In this document: piece after piece, positions 24,820 to 33,255 of the stretch
How the letters are laid out: each line of letters opens with the position of its first letter
How positions within the stretch are numbered: position 1 is the stretch's first letter
Origin: Deltaproteobacteria bacterium
GTDB taxonomy: Bacteria; Bdellovibrionota_C; UBA2361; SZUA-149; JAITKM01
DNA length: 45,839 nucleotides
Assembly: GCA_031278395.1 (NCBI GenBank)
Contig: JAITKM010000014.1
Location: forward strand, 1 to 45,839
Direction of reading: 5' to 3'
Translations under genes and position numbers: made by a program
The notes under the pieces: generated by a model
What the model was told of the DNA's origin: nothing
The model's input: only the letters and a program-made list of their open reading frames with translations
Database searches by the model: none

Positions 24820-25617
24820 TTAATTCTCAATCTTAATCGCCTTAGTTTGTAACATATCTAGTTGGCGGATAACTTTGTCAGCAAGATTACGATACATTAC
24901 TGTTATTTCATGATTCTTATCCAACACTAGCGGTCGTCCATTGTCGCCAGATTCTCGAATTGCAATGTTAAGCGGAATAGAACCTAAAAAATTTAGATCA
25001 TACTGCGCGGCTAATACTTTCCCGCCACCAGCGCCAAAAATATCAACTACCGAACCATCCGGCAGCTTAAAACCTGCCATATTCTCAATCACTCCCAACA
25101 CTGGCACATTCACTTTAGTAAACATATTCACCGCACGACGCACGTCGCTAAGTGAAATTTCCTGCGGCGTAGTTACTAAGATAACCCCATCTAAATTAAC
25201 CACTTGGGTCAACGACAACTGCGCATCACCTGTGCCCGGCGGTAAATCAACCACCGCAATATCAATTTCACCCCACTCAACATCATTAAATAATTGCTCC
25301 ATGGCTTTACCAAATCTAGGTCCGCGCCAAATTACCGGGTCATCATTATTCTTTAAAAAAAATGCAATTGAAATATATTTAACCAGATGAGCTTCGGCTG
25401 GAATAATTAGATTGTTCTCCGGATTAACCGCAATCTCACCATCCCCCATTATGACAGGAATACTCGGACCATAAAAATCAACGTCAATTAACGCCACTTT
25501 CAACGGTTGTTCTTTTTCACCGCCTCCATAATTCGCTAACACGACGGCTAAATTAGCCGCTACCGTTGACTTACCAACACCGCCCTTACCACTAGCTACA
25601 GCAATAATCTTACGCAT
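24820..25617 (-). CDS. mrp: Mrp/ApbC-family P-loop ATPase lacking cysteines
   Basis: A 265-residue ATPase of the Mrp/NBP35 family, which normally carries and delivers iron-sulfur clusters. It has the deviant Walker A GKGGVGKST at residues 10-18, DVDFYGPSIP (switch I), VIWRGPR, VDLPPGTGDAQLSL (switch II/Walker B) and LGSIPLNIAIRESGD. There is no N-terminal DUF59 domain. Oddly, the cluster-binding CPxC, expected after ENMAGF and before DIFGAGGG, is replaced by KLPDGSVV, and the whole protein has no cysteine. A classical bridging cluster therefore cannot form, and a different role (perhaps MinD-like) is possible. It starts 5 bases after the ftsZ stop, so it is almost certainly co-transcribed with division genes. 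Confidence 0.88.
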   Translation of the reverse strand: MRKIIAVASGKGGVGKSTVAANLAVVLANYGGGEKEQPLKVALIDVDFYGPSIPVIMGDGEIAVNPENNLIIPAEAHLVKYISIAFFLKNNDDPVIWRGPRFGKAMEQLFNDVEWGEIDIAVVDLPPGTGDAQLSLTQVVNLDGVILVTTPQEISLSDVRRAVNMFTKVNVPVLGVIENMAGFKLPDGSVVDIFGAGGGKVLAAQYDLNFLGSIPLNIAIRESGDNGRPLVLDKNHEITVMYRNLADKVIRQLDMLQTKAIKIEN

Positions 25618-25622
25618 CTTTA

Positions 25623-27053
25623 TTATTTATCACTATGACGTCTTAAAAATGTTGGAATTTCATACTTTCCCTCATCTTCAACTAGAAACGGCGTAATTTG
25701 AACTGAGTTTTCACTAGCAATTTTTCTTAACTTATCATCTTCTTCTTTTTGAGTTCTTAGAATCGTAGGAATATCTAACTTTTTCTCAATGGTCTTTTGT
25801 TGAGCGCTGCTAACTGAACTAGCAGAAATAGTTTTATTAAACACCGGCGAAACATCATCTGTATTAGGCGCAATAACTTCTGCTGGTTTAGCCGAAATAG
25901 GCAAATTAACTACTGGCGCTACTAATGCATTACACACGGCATCCGGAAAAGATGTCATCTTATTCATGCCATCACCAAACCCAGTAGCAATCACAGTAAC
26001 CTGAACTGTATCTTGTAGATTTGGATCAATAACCATTCCCCAAATAATATTAGCATCTTCATGCGCTTCTGAATGAATCAGCTCGGCAGCTTCACTGATT
26101 TCCTGTAAAGTTACATCGCGTCCAGCTGTAACATTTAATAAAATTCCTCTTGCACCCTTAATCGAAACATCTTCAAGCAGTGGACTAGAAATAGCTTTTT
26201 GAGCCGCGTCAATCGCCCGATTTTCGCCATGACCTTCAGCCACACCCATCATCGCCAACCCCATCTCGCTCATCACAGCTTTAACATCGGCAAAGTCAAC
26301 GTTAATTAAGCCTTCATTTAAAATTAAATCGCTAATACCACGCACAGCTTGATGCAAAACATCATCAGCTTTTTTAAAGGTATCTAACAAACCTGTGTTT
26401 TTCCCAGAAATAGATAAGAGTTTTTGATTTGGAATAGTAATTAACGTATCAACTTCTTTAGCTAATAAACCAATTCCCGCTTCGGCATTACTCATCCTGC
26501 GTTTACCCTCAAACACAAACGGCTTAGTAACTACGCCGACAGTTAAAGCCCCAAGTTCTTTGGCTGCCGCCGCAATAATCGGTGCACCACCGCTGCCGGT
26601 TCCGCCACCCATACCAGCTGTTACAAACACCATATCTGCGCCAGTCAAAGCTTTCTTAAGCTCTTCAATACTTTCCTTAGCCGCTTCTTCGCCGACAATT
26701 GGGTTAGCTCCCGCGCCTAGACCTTTGGTAATTTTATTACCCAGCTGCACTTTAATATCAGCTAACGAAGATTTTAAAGCCTGAGCATCTGTATTAGCAG
26801 TGATAAACTCCACACCCGTTAAGCCAGAGTTGACCATATTATTAATGGCGTTATTGCCACCACCACCAACACCAATCACCTTAATCCTTGCTCCAATAGG
26901 TTCAAAATCAGCACTGATTCTATTTTCATCTTCTGCGCCAAACGTCTCTATTTTATCCGTCAAGCTCAACACTTTATCATCATTAATCTCAACTGGGACA
27001 TTAACAACTGTTGAACCTACTACTTTTGAGCTAAATGAATCTTTAAAGGACAT
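25623..27053 (-). CDS. ftsZ: Cell division GTPase FtsZ
   Basis: Tubulin-like division protein of 476 residues that builds the Z-ring at midcell. The core begins near residue 56 ([17 protein letters not shown]), with the tubulin signature [12 protein letters not shown], the T7 loop region [11 protein letters not shown] with the catalytic aspartates, and [10 protein letters not shown] at the end of the C-terminal domain. A linker of ~90 residues leads to the conserved tail [12 protein letters not shown], the docking peptide for FtsA and other partners. An N-terminal extension of ~50 acidic residues before the core is longer than in E. coli. Ribosome site GGAGAA is close before the ATG. The gene lies 62 bases after ftsA and 5 bases before mrp. 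Confidence 0.97.
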   Translation of the reverse strand: MSFKDSFSSKVVGSTVVNVPVEINDDKVLSLTDKIETFGAEDENRISADFEPIGARIKVIGVGGGGNNAINNMVNSGLTGVEFITANTDAQALKSSLADIKVQLGNKITKGLGAGANPIVGEEAAKESIEELKKALTGADMVFVTAGMGGGTGSGGAPIIAAAAKELGALTVGVVTKPFVFEGKRRMSNAEAGIGLLAKEVDTLITIPNQKLLSISGKNTGLLDTFKKADDVLHQAVRGISDLILNEGLINVDFADVKAVMSEMGLAMMGVAEGHGENRAIDAAQKAISSPLLEDVSIKGARGILLNVTAGRDVTLQEISEAAELIHSEAHEDANIIWGMVIDPNLQDTVQVTVIATGFGDGMNKMTSFPDAVCNALVAPVVNLPISAKPAEVIAPNTDDVSPVFNKTISASSVSSAQQKTIEKKLDIPTILRTQKEEDDKLRKIASENSVQITPFLVEDEGKYEIPTFLRRHSDK

Positions 27054-27115
27054 ATCTTGTTTTCTCCTAAAAAATAATTTGTTAAAAATCTAATGATAAT
27101 TTGAAAATACGTATC

Positions 27116-28360
27116 TCAGGCACGCATAAAACCCAACCATTCAGCGATTCTATTTTTTATTTTCTCAAACAAACTTTCCTCGTTGATAGAATCATTTAAA
27201 TTATATGCTGCCGCTAAACCTGTTTTAGCGCCAAAAATAACTAAGCCAACGCCAGTTGCATACTCTGGGGAATTAACAATATCAATCAACCCACCTATTC
27301 CGGTAGGATATCCAATGCGCACTGGTAAATTTAATTTTTGCTCTGCAACTTCAGCTATACCGTCCAATAAAATACTGCCTCCTGTTAACACAACACCAGC
27401 AGTTAAATAACCTTCAGTTATCGCCTTTTGTAGTTCTGACTGAATAAAGTTTAACAGCTCGTCAACTCTAGGTTGAATAATCTCAGCTAAATTTTTTCTA
27501 CGAATTTTTTTAGGTTCACGCCCACCAGTTGACGGGACTTCAATTTCTTCGTTATCTTTAACATTCTTAACTAAAGAAGTTCCATAACGCTTTTTTAACT
27601 CTTCGGCTGTATTAGTTGGGATTCTCAAACACGTAGCAATATCGTTAGTAATATTATTACCACCAAGCGGAATTACCGCCGTATGCACAACTGCGCCATT
27701 TTGAAAAATTGTAATATCTGTAGTCCCACCACCGATGTCAATTAGGGCTACGCCTAATTCCTTTTCTTCCGGCGACAAGACAGCCTCGGCAGAGGCAATT
27801 GGCTCTAAAACTATATCCAAAACATTTAAGCCTAAACGGTTAGCGCTCTTGACTATATTCTGACAGCTAGAAATTGCAGCTGTTACAATGTGGACTTTCG
27901 CTTCAAGTCTAACGCCAGACATCCCCAACGGTTCTTTAATCCCATCTTGATCATCTAAGGCATACTCTTGCGGAAAAATATGAATTATTTCTCTATCGTT
28001 TGGAATTGCAATTGCGCGAGCAGCATCAATAACTCTTTCAACATCTAAATGAGAAACCTCTTTATCCTTAACTGCAATAATTCCCAAACTGTTCATGCTA
28101 TTAATGTGGGAGCCGGCAACTCCAGCAAAAACATTTGCAATATGGCAATCGGAAATTATTTCTGCGTCTTCGACAGCTTTACGAATTGACTCGACGGTCG
28201 CCTCAATGTTGACAACTACTCCTTTGCGCAATCCTTTTGATGGATGTGTTCCAACTCCGATAATATCTATTTGACCATCTGCCGTTTTCTGCCCAACGAC
28301 AGCGGCAATTTTTGTTGTTCCAATATCTAGCCCAACGATAAATTCTGATTTTTTAACCAC
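27116..28360 (-). CDS. ftsA: Cell division actin-like protein FtsA
   Basis: Actin-fold membrane tether for FtsZ, 414 residues. It has the ATPase phosphate-1 motif GLDIGTTKIAAVVG, the 1C-domain region following it, phosphate-2 ALIDIGGGTTDITIF and the adenosine motif GVVLTGGSILLDGI. The C-terminal amphipathic helix LFEKIKNRIAEWLGFM is the membrane-targeting sequence. The start is GTG (MVKKSEFIVG), with GGAGAAG ~12 bases before it. A 337-base gap separates it from ftsQ, so ftsA-ftsZ-mrp probably has its own promoter. Confidence 0.97.
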   Translation of the reverse strand: MVKKSEFIVGLDIGTTKIAAVVGQKTADGQIDIIGVGTHPSKGLRKGVVVNIEATVESIRKAVEDAEIISDCHIANVFAGVAGSHINSMNSLGIIAVKDKEVSHLDVERVIDAARAIAIPNDREIIHIFPQEYALDDQDGIKEPLGMSGVRLEAKVHIVTAAISSCQNIVKSANRLGLNVLDIVLEPIASAEAVLSPEEKELGVALIDIGGGTTDITIFQNGAVVHTAVIPLGGNNITNDIATCLRIPTNTAEELKKRYGTSLVKNVKDNEEIEVPSTGGREPKKIRRKNLAEIIQPRVDELLNFIQSELQKAITEGYLTAGVVLTGGSILLDGIAEVAEQKLNLPVRIGYPTGIGGLIDIVNSPEYATGVGLVIFGAKTGLAAAYNLNDSINEESLFEKIKNRIAEWLGFMRA

Positions 28361-28697
28361 CTCTAACTTCTCCTTAATAATTGTGAATTACGCCTAATTT
28401 AAACCTGTTACTTTAAACGGGTTTAAACAAAAAAGTAACTTCAACTATCTTAAATGAATTAGTTTGGCTAGATAAAAAATAGATGTTGTTAAAAATAATT
28501 TATATAATAAAATAAATTGGTTAGCAGATAGAACAAAATCTACTAACTCCAAATACAAAGAAAAACACAAGTCATTTGTAATTTCTATAAAACATAAAAA
28601 CTACAATTATTTCGCAAATTATTGGCACGCTCAGAACTTAACTGCCCCGAGGTAGGGACAAGGGATAATTTTAAATCTTACAAACTAGCTACTACAC
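28361..28697. other. 337-base gap between ftsQ and ftsA
   Basis: No coding frame recognised. It must hold the leader of the ftsA-ftsZ-mrp unit. TTTAAACC (28398-28405) and GGTTTAAA (28420-28427) form an 8-base dyad about 38 bases before the ftsA start, a possible operator or weak hairpin. A GC-richer patch lies near 28640-28670. Many -10-like AT stretches exist and no single promoter stands out. Confidence 0.5.
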
Positions 28698-29510
28698 TTA
28701 AAACGCAGCAATAGCGTAATTAAATCTGAGATCGATTTTAGTTAGTTTTTTATTATTGTCCTGCGCATCTTGAATAATGGCATTTATTTTCTTAATTGCA
28801 ACTAACATATTGTCCTTGACCGAATAGGGAAAAATTATTTTAGGATATTTTTTAATTTCAACTGGAATAACTAAAAACGAGCCATCCTCAAGTAACGCAA
28901 TACTTTCAATCGAAAAAGGTAATTGTTTAACTCCTTGCAAAGCTTTCAAAAAAGCTAAAGCATATTTTAATCTATTACCAGCGCTAGCATATGTAGTGAA
29001 CCGATTTTTAAGCTCGTCAATACCAGTCATTCTAGGAAGTTGACTAGCTGACACAATGACTTGTGGATTAATGACGCTAGCTAACGATTCTATCATTTCT
29101 CCTGTTTGCGCAACTAACCAAGACTCATTATAAAACTCAACTACAGCATATGGAACTTGTTCTTTAATTACTAACTCAACTCCCAATGGAAAAATCTGCC
29201 ACTTGAATTTAACATCTTGCAGCCATGGATCACGCAACAACTGCTGTTTAACGCTGTCTCTAGCTAGCTCCCAAACATAAAAAAATTGTTGCGAATCTAA
29301 AAGTTCAAAAATCTGCTCTGGCTTTACATATCTATTGCCTGTAATAGATATTTTAGATTTATCAATAATAAACAAGTTTTTAAGGATTGCTTTAAAATCA
29401 CTACTTTCCACACTCGCCGAAACTTCCACTTCCTGTGCCAACACACAATTAATTAACAGAAAGTAAGCAATAATTATAACTTTCAAAAATTTTAGAAATC
29501 TATAACTCAT
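28698..29510 (-). CDS. ftsQ: Cell division protein FtsQ/DivIB (POTRA domain)
   Basis: A 270-residue divisome protein. After the hydrophobic N-terminus comes a POTRA domain (IDKSKISITGNRYVKPEQIFELLD and WLQDVKFKWQIFPLGVELVIKEQVPYA), followed by the FtsQ beta-domain with LLEDGSFLVI and KKLTKIDLRFNYAIA at the end. It would link early cytoplasmic and late periplasmic division proteins. The N-terminus is unusual: only ~10 residues precede the hydrophobic stretch, which ends NCVLAQE and looks like a cleavable signal peptide rather than a membrane anchor. It starts 11 bases after the murB stop, an order (murB-ftsQ) common in dcw clusters, but murC and ddl are missing here. Confidence 0.87.
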   Translation of the reverse strand: MSYRFLKFLKVIIIAYFLLINCVLAQEVEVSASVESSDFKAILKNLFIIDKSKISITGNRYVKPEQIFELLDSQQFFYVWELARDSVKQQLLRDPWLQDVKFKWQIFPLGVELVIKEQVPYAVVEFYNESWLVAQTGEMIESLASVINPQVIVSASQLPRMTGIDELKNRFTTYASAGNRLKYALAFLKALQGVKQLPFSIESIALLEDGSFLVIPVEIKKYPKIIFPYSVKDNMLVAIKKINAIIQDAQDNNKKLTKIDLRFNYAIAAF

Positions 29511-29521
29511 ATATTGAATAG

Positions 29522-30571
29522 TTATAAAATTTTGACTTCACTTTGTAATTCAATTCCAGATTGTTCTTTAACTTTCTCGCGTACAACTCGCATAATTTCC
29601 AATAAATCACTAGTCTTCGCACTGTCGTCAACTTTGACAATCCAATTAGCATTTAAACTCGACACTTCACAACCACCTACCCGAAAGCCTTTTAATCCAG
29701 CCAGATCAATTAATTTTCCAGCTGGCGGTAAAACAGTCTGCTCTTGAGCATTATTAGTTGTTCCACTAGGATTTTTAAAAATTGAACCAGCTGATGGTAA
29801 ATTAATCGGTTGATGGGCTTTTCGATAATCCAAGCCATGCTTGCGCCTGGCTTGAACCTGCTCTGGATCATCCTTAGTAAATTTTAAAAGCACCGCCAAC
29901 ACCACCGCATCAGTCGGTATATTAGAATTACGATAGGAAAAAACTAAGTCTTCTTTTTTCAAGATTTTTAACACGCCCTCGTGATCTAAAATCCAGACTG
30001 CCTCAGTAATAGAACCGATAGCCCAACCATGCGCCCCAGCATTAATTAAAACCGCGCCGCCAATTGTGCTTGGGATGCCGTTACCATACTCCAAGCCGGC
30101 TAAAGCGTTAGCACACATTTTGTTCGCAAAAGCCACTAACATTGTTCTAGCAAAAACTAAAGCATAGACTGTTTCCCCAACTGCAATATTCGCCTGCAAT
30201 GGCGTTTCTAAATTTAGAAAATGTTCTAAGCTTTCTAAAATATTGTCTTGTTCGTATAAGCTACTAACATCTGTATTCCAAAAACAAGCTTTGTTAAATC
30301 TTTTCCCTAGTCTAATAACTACCTTTTGCAATGGCTCATCAGGAAAAACCGTATTTGAACCACAGCCTAAGATATACCAAGCAATTTTATTTTCTTTTAG
30401 AAAAGCCAAGAGCTGAGTTAAAGCCTGGACACTCTGCGGTTCCACCAATAATGGTAAAGCTGTCCCTAATCCAAAGGTTGTAACTTTTTTAGTTTCAACA
30501 TCTTCTAAGACAAGCACTTCGTCAGCAAATTTACTAATAATATTTTTTTTACACTCTGCCAGATTCATCAT
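29522..30571 (-). CDS. murB: UDP-N-acetylenolpyruvoylglucosamine reductase MurB
   Basis: FAD enzyme of 349 residues that reduces UDP-GlcNAc-enolpyruvate to UDP-MurNAc in peptidoglycan precursor synthesis. It has FGLGTALPLLVEPQS, the FAD loop LGCGSNTVFPDE, GLEYGNGIPSTIGGAVLINAGAHG, FSYRNS, the proton-donor Ser in PSAGSIFKNPSG, and the last Glu in ELQSEVKIL. An insertion of about 30 residues (~95-128) separates FAD-domain strands. Two ATGs are adjacent at the start (MM). The 5' leader holds a small hairpin at 30598-30621. It is directly upstream of ftsQ in the same unit. Confidence 0.95.
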   Translation of the reverse strand: MMNLAECKKNIISKFADEVLVLEDVETKKVTTFGLGTALPLLVEPQSVQALTQLLAFLKENKIAWYILGCGSNTVFPDEPLQKVVIRLGKRFNKACFWNTDVSSLYEQDNILESLEHFLNLETPLQANIAVGETVYALVFARTMLVAFANKMCANALAGLEYGNGIPSTIGGAVLINAGAHGWAIGSITEAVWILDHEGVLKILKKEDLVFSYRNSNIPTDAVVLAVLLKFTKDDPEQVQARRKHGLDYRKAHQPINLPSAGSIFKNPSGTTNNAQEQTVLPPAGKLIDLAGLKGFRVGGCEVSSLNANWIVKVDDSAKTSDLLEIMRVVREKVKEQSGIELQSEVKIL

Positions 30572-30597
30572 GTTCTGTTATTGTTTGTTCTTTGAGA

Positions 30598-30621
30598 TTG
30601 AAGCTCATCCTTTAGCTTCAA
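30598..30621. other. Hairpin in the murB leader
   Basis: TTGAAGCT and AGCTTCAA pair perfectly around an 8-base loop, 26 bases before the murB start on the minus strand. It may be a regulatory hairpin or part of the terminator region of the preceding gene. Confidence 0.4.
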
Positions 30622-30651
30622 ATCCCTATAATTTTGAAAGAACTCATCTAG

Positions 30652-30691
30652 GAAAACTCTTTTTCATGCTTTTGGATGAAAAAGAGTTTTC
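30652..30691. terminator. Long perfect hairpin between the BPL_N gene and murB
   Basis: Two perfect 16-base arms (GAAAACTCTTTTTCAT and its complement) with an 8-base loop, 11 bases past the stop of the BPL_N-like gene. The stem is AT-rich and lacks a separate T-run; the TTTTC in the 3' arm is the only U-like tract. A terminator or transcript-end hairpin for the BPL_N gene is the likely role. Confidence 0.5.
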
Positions 30692-30702
30692 TCTAACTCC
30701 AA

Positions 30703-31518
30703 TTATTCGAAAAGTTTATTCAAAAGGAACCTAAAATAGTTACGTCCCTTTTCTTGATTCTTAATATTGGAGAGTTGTTCAAACATCCTTTGGAGATGTT
30801 CGAGCAACTCAAAGTTCTGCTGATTGAGGAATTTACTAATCTGGTCTTTCAAAAAAAATCCAGAATATAATTCTGGATGTATCCCAACCAGGACAGCGCA
30901 TCCCAAACCATATGGAACTTTTACTGCCGCTATATCTTCCAAACAATCCGCGTATTTCCCCAAAATTTCAAACGGCTGTATTCCATTAGGCAAAAATTTT
31001 GGTCCTCCATGATAATAGGATTTTACCTCTCTGGAATTTACATCCGTATTTTTACTTGTATTTAAAAGATAACCAATACGAACCACATTAGCAGTGTCGT
31101 ATTCATCCGTAAAATACAAGCCTCTGGTTAATTCAGGCAAAGACCCAATAGCCTCTCCCTGGAACAAAGCCAGATTCCCAGATCTTTTGGGAAATTCTAA
31201 CTCCTTACCAGTAAACTCTATTTCGGAAGCAGCGTAATACGCGCCGCCACAAATTCCGAAATAACGTCCACCATTACGAACAAATTCGCGAATTCTTTCA
31301 TTTCCAGCGCTACCTAAATGTTGCTGAAAAAAACGCGAATGTCCGCCAGGAAAAACAATAGCTACGGTATCTTTCGCTAAAGCCTCTCCTGAAATAATAG
31401 CCTCAGCATCTACTGAGACTACGTCTACCGATACTAAAAACCTCTTCAAACGTCCATGCAACCACCGCATAGACATGTTTGAAACGCCTTTGCCGTTGTA
31501 GACTATCACCCGTTTCAT
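30703..31518 (-). CDS. BPL_N (biotin-protein-ligase N-terminal) glutamine-amidotransferase-like protein
   Basis: A 271-residue protein of the class I glutamine amidotransferase-like fold, BPL_N type. It has VIVYNGKGVSNMS at the N-terminus, AIVFPGGHSRFF, then the nucleophile elbow FGICGGAYYA with Cys90, and IHPELY later as candidate His-Glu partners. Substrate is unknown; such proteins occur free-standing in many genomes and as the N-terminal part of some biotin ligases. The reading frame is open 58 codons further upstream, but the ATG used here has a perfect AAGGAGG 6 bases before it and begins at the conserved strand. A 16-base dyad sits against that ribosome site (31531-31546). The C-terminal ~40 residues are Lys/Asn/Gln-rich and lie beyond the domain. 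Confidence 0.8.
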   Translation of the reverse strand: MKRVIVYNGKGVSNMSMRWLHGRLKRFLVSVDVVSVDAEAIISGEALAKDTVAIVFPGGHSRFFQQHLGSAGNERIREFVRNGGRYFGICGGAYYAASEIEFTGKELEFPKRSGNLALFQGEAIGSLPELTRGLYFTDEYDTANVVRIGYLLNTSKNTDVNSREVKSYYHGGPKFLPNGIQPFEILGKYADCLEDIAAVKVPYGLGCAVLVGIHPELYSGFFLKDQISKFLNQQNFELLEHLQRMFEQLSNIKNQEKGRNYFRFLLNKLFE

Positions 31519-31530
31519 GAAAAACCTCCT

Positions 31531-31546
31531 TAGGTTTAAAAACCTA
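31531..31546. promoter_or_regulatory. 16-base dyad touching the BPL_N ribosome site
   Basis: TAGGTTT-AA-AAACCTA is a perfect inverted repeat that overlaps the AAGGAGG Shine-Dalgarno by one base on the minus strand. It could be an operator or a short RNA hairpin that limits ribosome access. Inference only. Confidence 0.4.
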
Positions 31547-31678
31547 GTAACACCAAACCCAAAAAACACACCAAAGAAACACTTCAATCTCAAAAAACAA
31601 ACTCTTTTTTGCGGCAAGGCTTTTAAACTATTTTGGCAAAAAATAAAACATTTAATTTTTTCCTGTAAAATCAAGAAG

Positions 31679-31708
31679 GTAGCAACAGACAAGATTGCCT
31701 GTTGCTAC
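31679..31708. repeat. Small palindromic repeat with GTAGCAACAG arms
   Basis: GTAGCAACAG and CTGTTGCTAC form perfect 10-base arms around ACAAGATTGC. The GATTGCCTG...CTAC core recurs at 37474-37495 (GGATTGCCTGCGCTACATT), which suggests a dispersed family. No T-run follows on either strand, so it is not a typical terminator. Confidence 0.6.
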
Positions 31709-31932
31709 GTATAAATACGATTTGTTGAAACATATGGAAACAAGCAGAGTGAGCACAGCCCTCATGCAAAAAAATTTTGGATTATCCTGTAATTTCGTGA
31801 TAACCCACAGACCCACACGTGAGGATTGCGTTAGCTCTATGGTCTTCTGTGGTTTTATTTCCTAAGGATGGGATTTGAGTTGGTATGCCTGTGCAGATTC
31901 AAACATAGCTATATGTAATTTTTAACAAAAAC

Positions 31933-33114
31933 ATGAAAGCAACTTATTATCTCGTATTACCTTTAAACCTAGCGAAAAGAACCTTGATGTTTATTGTCGG
32001 AGTGTTTGAATCTTTAAATTTAACTAATTTTCGTTCACAAAAAAAATATTCACAATGTATTGTGCGTCCTAACAGTGTGCTGGTAGTTGAAACATTTTCT
32101 ACACACGGCGAAACATTATCAGGGGTTATTAAATATTTTCAAGACCTAGGTTACAATGTTGACATTTTTATACGTCACTTTCACCGCAGGTTAGGTTTAG
32201 CTTGGGTGGATAATATAAGAAGCTACGCGCTTTCTACCTGGTCTATGAAAAAATTTCTTTTATCTTCAAAATGCAATAATTATGAGTTTGTATTTTTTAA
32301 CACGTTTGACAGTCAACAAACTTTTGGACTGCCAACCACGCTGACCGTCTTAGACTGGTTAGGTAAAACTCCGCCAGCTAAATATGGCGTTTTGGGGATT
32401 TATCATAATCTAAAAACTTTAAATCAAGACCCGCTCAAACAACTATTGGAGAGCCATAGATTATTTGCTTTAAATGAATACACAAACCAAATTCCTCTAT
32501 TGAACTCTAATGATTTTAGTGTCAGCTCGCCCACTGTTAAATTTTCTAATCCTCGTCTGTTAAACCGCAAAATCAAATTTTTACTTTCGGGACGCATCAT
32601 TCCAAAAGTTCGCGAATTTCCTATGTTACTCGAAACAGTTTCTGAACTCATTCAGCACAATTATACTAACTTTGAGATCAACATTGTGGGTAGTAAATCG
32701 CCGAGTATTCCTTCTATTTTGCGAAAGCGCATTAAGTTTTTAGGCTGGCTGAAATTTGACTCTTTTCAGAAAGAAGTGGAAAATTCAGATTTTCTTATCA
32801 CTCTCTTAAATTCAAGCAATAAATATCATCAAGGTTACATGCAATATAAAACAACCGGCACTAAGCAACTAGCCTTAGGCTTTTTAAAGCCTCTAATTAT
32901 AGAAAAACCATTTGCAGATATTTATGGTTTTGATGCGCAGAATGCTGTGGTTTATACTAACAATCTGACTTTAGCTTTTGAAAGAGTCTTAAATATGTCA
33001 ACCGAAGAATATTCAACTATGCAATCAAATTTAAAAAAATTCCGCGATACTGTCCGTGCCAAATCGTTGAATAATTTACAAGACGTTATAAAAAACATCG
33101 TAACTATTCAGTAG
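31933..33114 (+). CDS. GT-B fold (GT4-like) glycosyltransferase, putative
   Basis: A 393-residue protein that looks like a two-domain GT-B glycosyltransferase. The N-terminal half (SVLVVETFSTHGETLSGVIK, LGYNVDIFI) resembles an acceptor domain that scans for a partner sugar or lipid. The C-terminal half has KIKFLLSGRIIPKVREFPMLLE, FEINIVGSK, IKFLGWLKFDSFQKEVENSDFLITLL and a TTGTKQLALGFLKPLII region where GT4 enzymes bind the nucleotide. The usual E-x7-E is not obvious, so the family is inferred from layout, and the donor is unknown. It stands alone, away from the surface-glycan block, convergent with tsaD. No signal peptide or clear membrane helix is present. Confidence 0.55.
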   Translation: MKATYYLVLPLNLAKRTLMFIVGVFESLNLTNFRSQKKYSQCIVRPNSVLVVETFSTHGETLSGVIKYFQDLGYNVDIFIRHFHRRLGLAWVDNIRSYALSTWSMKKFLLSSKCNNYEFVFFNTFDSQQTFGLPTTLTVLDWLGKTPPAKYGVLGIYHNLKTLNQDPLKQLLESHRLFALNEYTNQIPLLNSNDFSVSSPTVKFSNPRLLNRKIKFLLSGRIIPKVREFPMLLETVSELIQHNYTNFEINIVGSKSPSIPSILRKRIKFLGWLKFDSFQKEVENSDFLITLLNSSNKYHQGYMQYKTTGTKQLALGFLKPLIIEKPFADIYGFDAQNAVVYTNNLTLAFERVLNMSTEEYSTMQSNLKKFRDTVRAKSLNNLQDVIKNIVTIQ

Positions 33115-33255
33115 TAATTATTAAGTAAGTATCTCCCGCCCTGTAAGTCCTTCAGGAATAATTTTCTCCACCTAACGCACGGATAACTATTCAGCCTAGT
33201 ATAAATCATTATCTACAATTCTCACCCAACCACCCCTTGGAAAATTTAACCACAT

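Larger units (their letters stand above)
31519..31932. other. 414-base divergent intergenic region
   Basis: It separates the minus-strand BPL_N gene from a plus-strand glycosyltransferase-like gene, and so should hold both promoters, neither of which is clear-cut. It contains the dyad at 31531-31546, a palindrome at 31679-31708, and a degenerate copy of the CCACAGA/TCTGTGG repeat at about 31803-31857 (AACCCACAGACCCACAC against TCTTCTGTGGTTTTAT). Confidence 0.6.

Noticed and set aside
31519-31692. 58-codon N-terminal extension of the BPL_N protein
   Set aside because: The internal ATG at 31518 has a perfect Shine-Dalgarno sequence and begins at the conserved first strand; the extension is Cys/Phe-rich noise.
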